Below are positions 62,849-64,000 of a DNA stretch of 64,000 nt, in pieces. Position 1 is the stretch's first letter, and each line of letters begins with the position of its first letter. The notes under the pieces are model-generated. The model saw nothing but the letters and a program-made list of their open reading frames with translations. It was not told where the DNA came from and made no database searches. Source of the DNA: an uncultured bacterium (GTDB taxonomy: Bacteria; Cyanobacteriota; Vampirovibrionia; Gastranaerophilales; Gastranaerophilaceae); assembly GCA_900319365.1 (NCBI GenBank), contig ONOE01000001.1, positions 62,001-126,000 on the forward strand, in the 5' to 3' direction. The translations under genes and the position numbers were made by a program.

Positions 62849-64000
62849 TGTAACTTATCCACACCTTAAATTTATTAATTTTTCGGATCTCTTTTTGTGG
62901 GATTTTAAACGTTATGCCTCAAATAATATTTCTTCAACGAAATATAATATAGTTAAGTTGTCAGATTACATTCAAGAAGAAAACATAAAAATTAAACCAT
63001 TTGAAAACCCAGATGAGAACTATGAAATATTAGGGGTAAATAATAAAACAGGATTGTTTGATGCTTATATTGAAAAAGGAAGTAAAATAAATCAACCATA
63101 TAAAGTTGTAAAAGATGGATTTCTTGCATACAATCCATATCGTGTTAATGTCGGTTCTATTGGCTTAAAAACCGAACAACAAAAATATAAGTATATAAGT
63201 CCTGCTTATGTTGTTTTTAGCTGCAAAAAAGGATTGTTACCTGAATTTCTATATATACTATTTAGAACAAATAAATTTAACGAATTAATTAGAGAAAATA
63301 CAACAGGCTCGGTAAGGCAGACACTATCGTTTACATCAATGGGTAATATTAAAATCCCTTTGCCATCATTAGATATTCAAAAGGAATTTGTCAAAAAATA
63401 TAATGATAAAATTAAACTTGCAGAAAATCAAGAAAAGGAACTGTTTCAACTTGAACAAGATGCGAATAAATATATTGAACAACAATTAGGAATAGTATGC
63501 AAAAATAATGTTATAGAATTGCATAAATATAATTACTTAACCTTTTATAATTTAATTGATTTGTCTCGTTGGGATTTGTATAAAAACGATTGTAGCTCTA
63601 CCATTTCTGAAAAATATAAATTCTCAAAATTATTAGATGTAGTGACAGAAAAACCTTTGTATGGGGCAGGTGAAAAGGGAATTAAAAAGAGATCTGATAT
63701 TCGATATATAAGAATTACCGACATTAATGAAGATGGAACACTTAATGATGATTTTGTTTCAGCCGAAAAAGTAGATCCTAAATATTTATTAGAGGAAAAT
63801 GATTTTTTGATTGCTCGTTCAGGAAACACCGTTGGCAAGACTTTTCTATATAAAAAAGAACTAGGAAAATGCATTTACGCAGGATATTTAATAAAATTCA
63901 AATTAGATACAAAGAAAATAGTTCCAGAATACTTGTTATACTATACAAAATCAAATATTTATAAACAATGGATAGCATCAAATCAAAGAGCAAATGCTCA
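62841..64000 (+). CDS. hsdS: HsdS-like specificity subunit (3' end cut by window edge)
   Basis: At least 386 codons, open to the window edge. Two target-recognition domains: the first ends RENTTGSVRQTLSFTSMGNIKIPLPSLDIQKEF, the typical TRD-to-coiled-coil boundary; the second begins near 63600 (YKFSKLLDVV) and has YIRITDINEDGTLNDDF and FLIARSGNTVGKTFLY. HsdS reads a bipartite DNA target for the methylase/nuclease subunit. It overlaps the fusion gene by 8 nt, so translation is coupled. Confidence 0.9.
   Translation, partial: MNNVTYPHLKFINFSDLFLWDFKRYASNNISSTKYNIVKLSDYIQEENIKIKPFENPDENYEILGVNNKTGLFDAYIEKGSKINQPYKVVKDGFLAYNPYRVNVGSIGLKTEQQKYKYISPAYVVFSCKKGLLPEFLYILFRTNKFNELIRENTTGSVRQTLSFTSMGNIKIPLPSLDIQKEFVKKYNDKIKLAENQEKELFQLEQDANKYIEQQLGIVCKNNVIELHKYNYLTFYNLIDLSRWDLYKNDCSSTISEKYKFSKLLDVVTEKPLYGAGEKGIKKRSDIRYIRITDINEDGTLNDDFVSAEKVDPKYLLEENDFLIARSGNTVGKTFLYKKELGKCIYAGYLIKFKLDTKKIVPEYLLYYTKSNIYKQWIASNQRANA

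Noticed and set aside
54907..64000. Complete Mu-like prophage
   Set aside because: No capsid, tail, MuB-like or lysis gene is seen; only the MuA-like protein fits.

Overview
The window is AT-rich, densely coded bacterial chromosome. The set of families points to a Gram-negative, anaerobic-type relative of Cyanobacteria such as Vampirovibrionia/Melainabacteria (Gastranaerophilales). The evidence is a PDZ + radical SAM + DUF512 protein, a GH57/DUF3536 glycoside hydrolase, SLH-domain protein, VKOR-DsbA fusion, QueH, rubredoxin, a probable outer-membrane beta-barrel protein, and several large lineage-type protein families with a short N-terminal F-x-G motif. This placement is inference from gene content; no rRNA is present to confirm it.

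Layout. 1-3.5 kb: radical SAM protein and PadR-type regulator (minus), a tandem pair of HExxH proteins, a 54-codon methylase remnant and tRNA-Leu(AAG). 3.8-12.9 kb: envelope and housekeeping genes (beta-barrel, FtsB/DivIC-like, TPR, thymidine kinase, GH57 hydrolase, response regulator plus divergent PilB-like ATPase). 12.9-16.3 kb: two adjacent paralogous membrane proteins (NFTGL family; a third copy is at 38.9-40.5 kb). 16.7-25.6 kb: LCP ligase, LemA, tRNA-Arg(CCG), CHAP hydrolase, XRE regulator with a repeat-rich divergent promoter, two small exported proteins, ClpB and an acyl-CoA synthetase. 25.8-36.1 kb: AddB/UvrD-like helicase-nuclease, a degenerate GGDEF protein, DapB with a pentapeptide protein, a three-gene signalling operon (HD-GYP-like, TPR, NarL-type regulator) and a two-zinc-ribbon gene broken by a 13-nt inverted duplication. 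36.1-54 kb: third HExxH protein, rubredoxin, RnpA, DUF4145-like protein, a short 27-codon transcript unit, a YD/MORN-repeat protein next to an ADP-ribosyltransferase-like protein, QueH, VKOR-DsbA, SLH protein, putative Cys-His-Asp protease, Def-Fmt, chorismate mutase, GNAT, a HerA-like protein with a PcrA-type Tudor tail, YqeK and NadD.

54.9-64 kb looks like an accessory island beside tRNA-Met(CAT). A second, split copy of that tRNA with inserts in its anticodon and T loops follows directly. Next come an acyltransferase with a divergent XRE regulator and a palindromic operator, a truncated protease-family gene, about 500 bp of repeated AGTTTGA motifs, a MuA-like transposase that appears to lack its catalytic aspartates, a small protein with an HEPN-like R-x4-H motif, and a two-gene restriction-modification system (HSDR_N-HsdM fusion plus HsdS) running off the right edge.

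The most interesting candidates are the ADP-ribosyltransferase/MORN-repeat pair, the MuA-like/HEPN/RM island with its truncating left boundary, the tRNA-loop insertions, the inverted-duplication mutation in the zinc-ribbon gene, and the N-terminal F-x-G motif shared by unrelated proteins.
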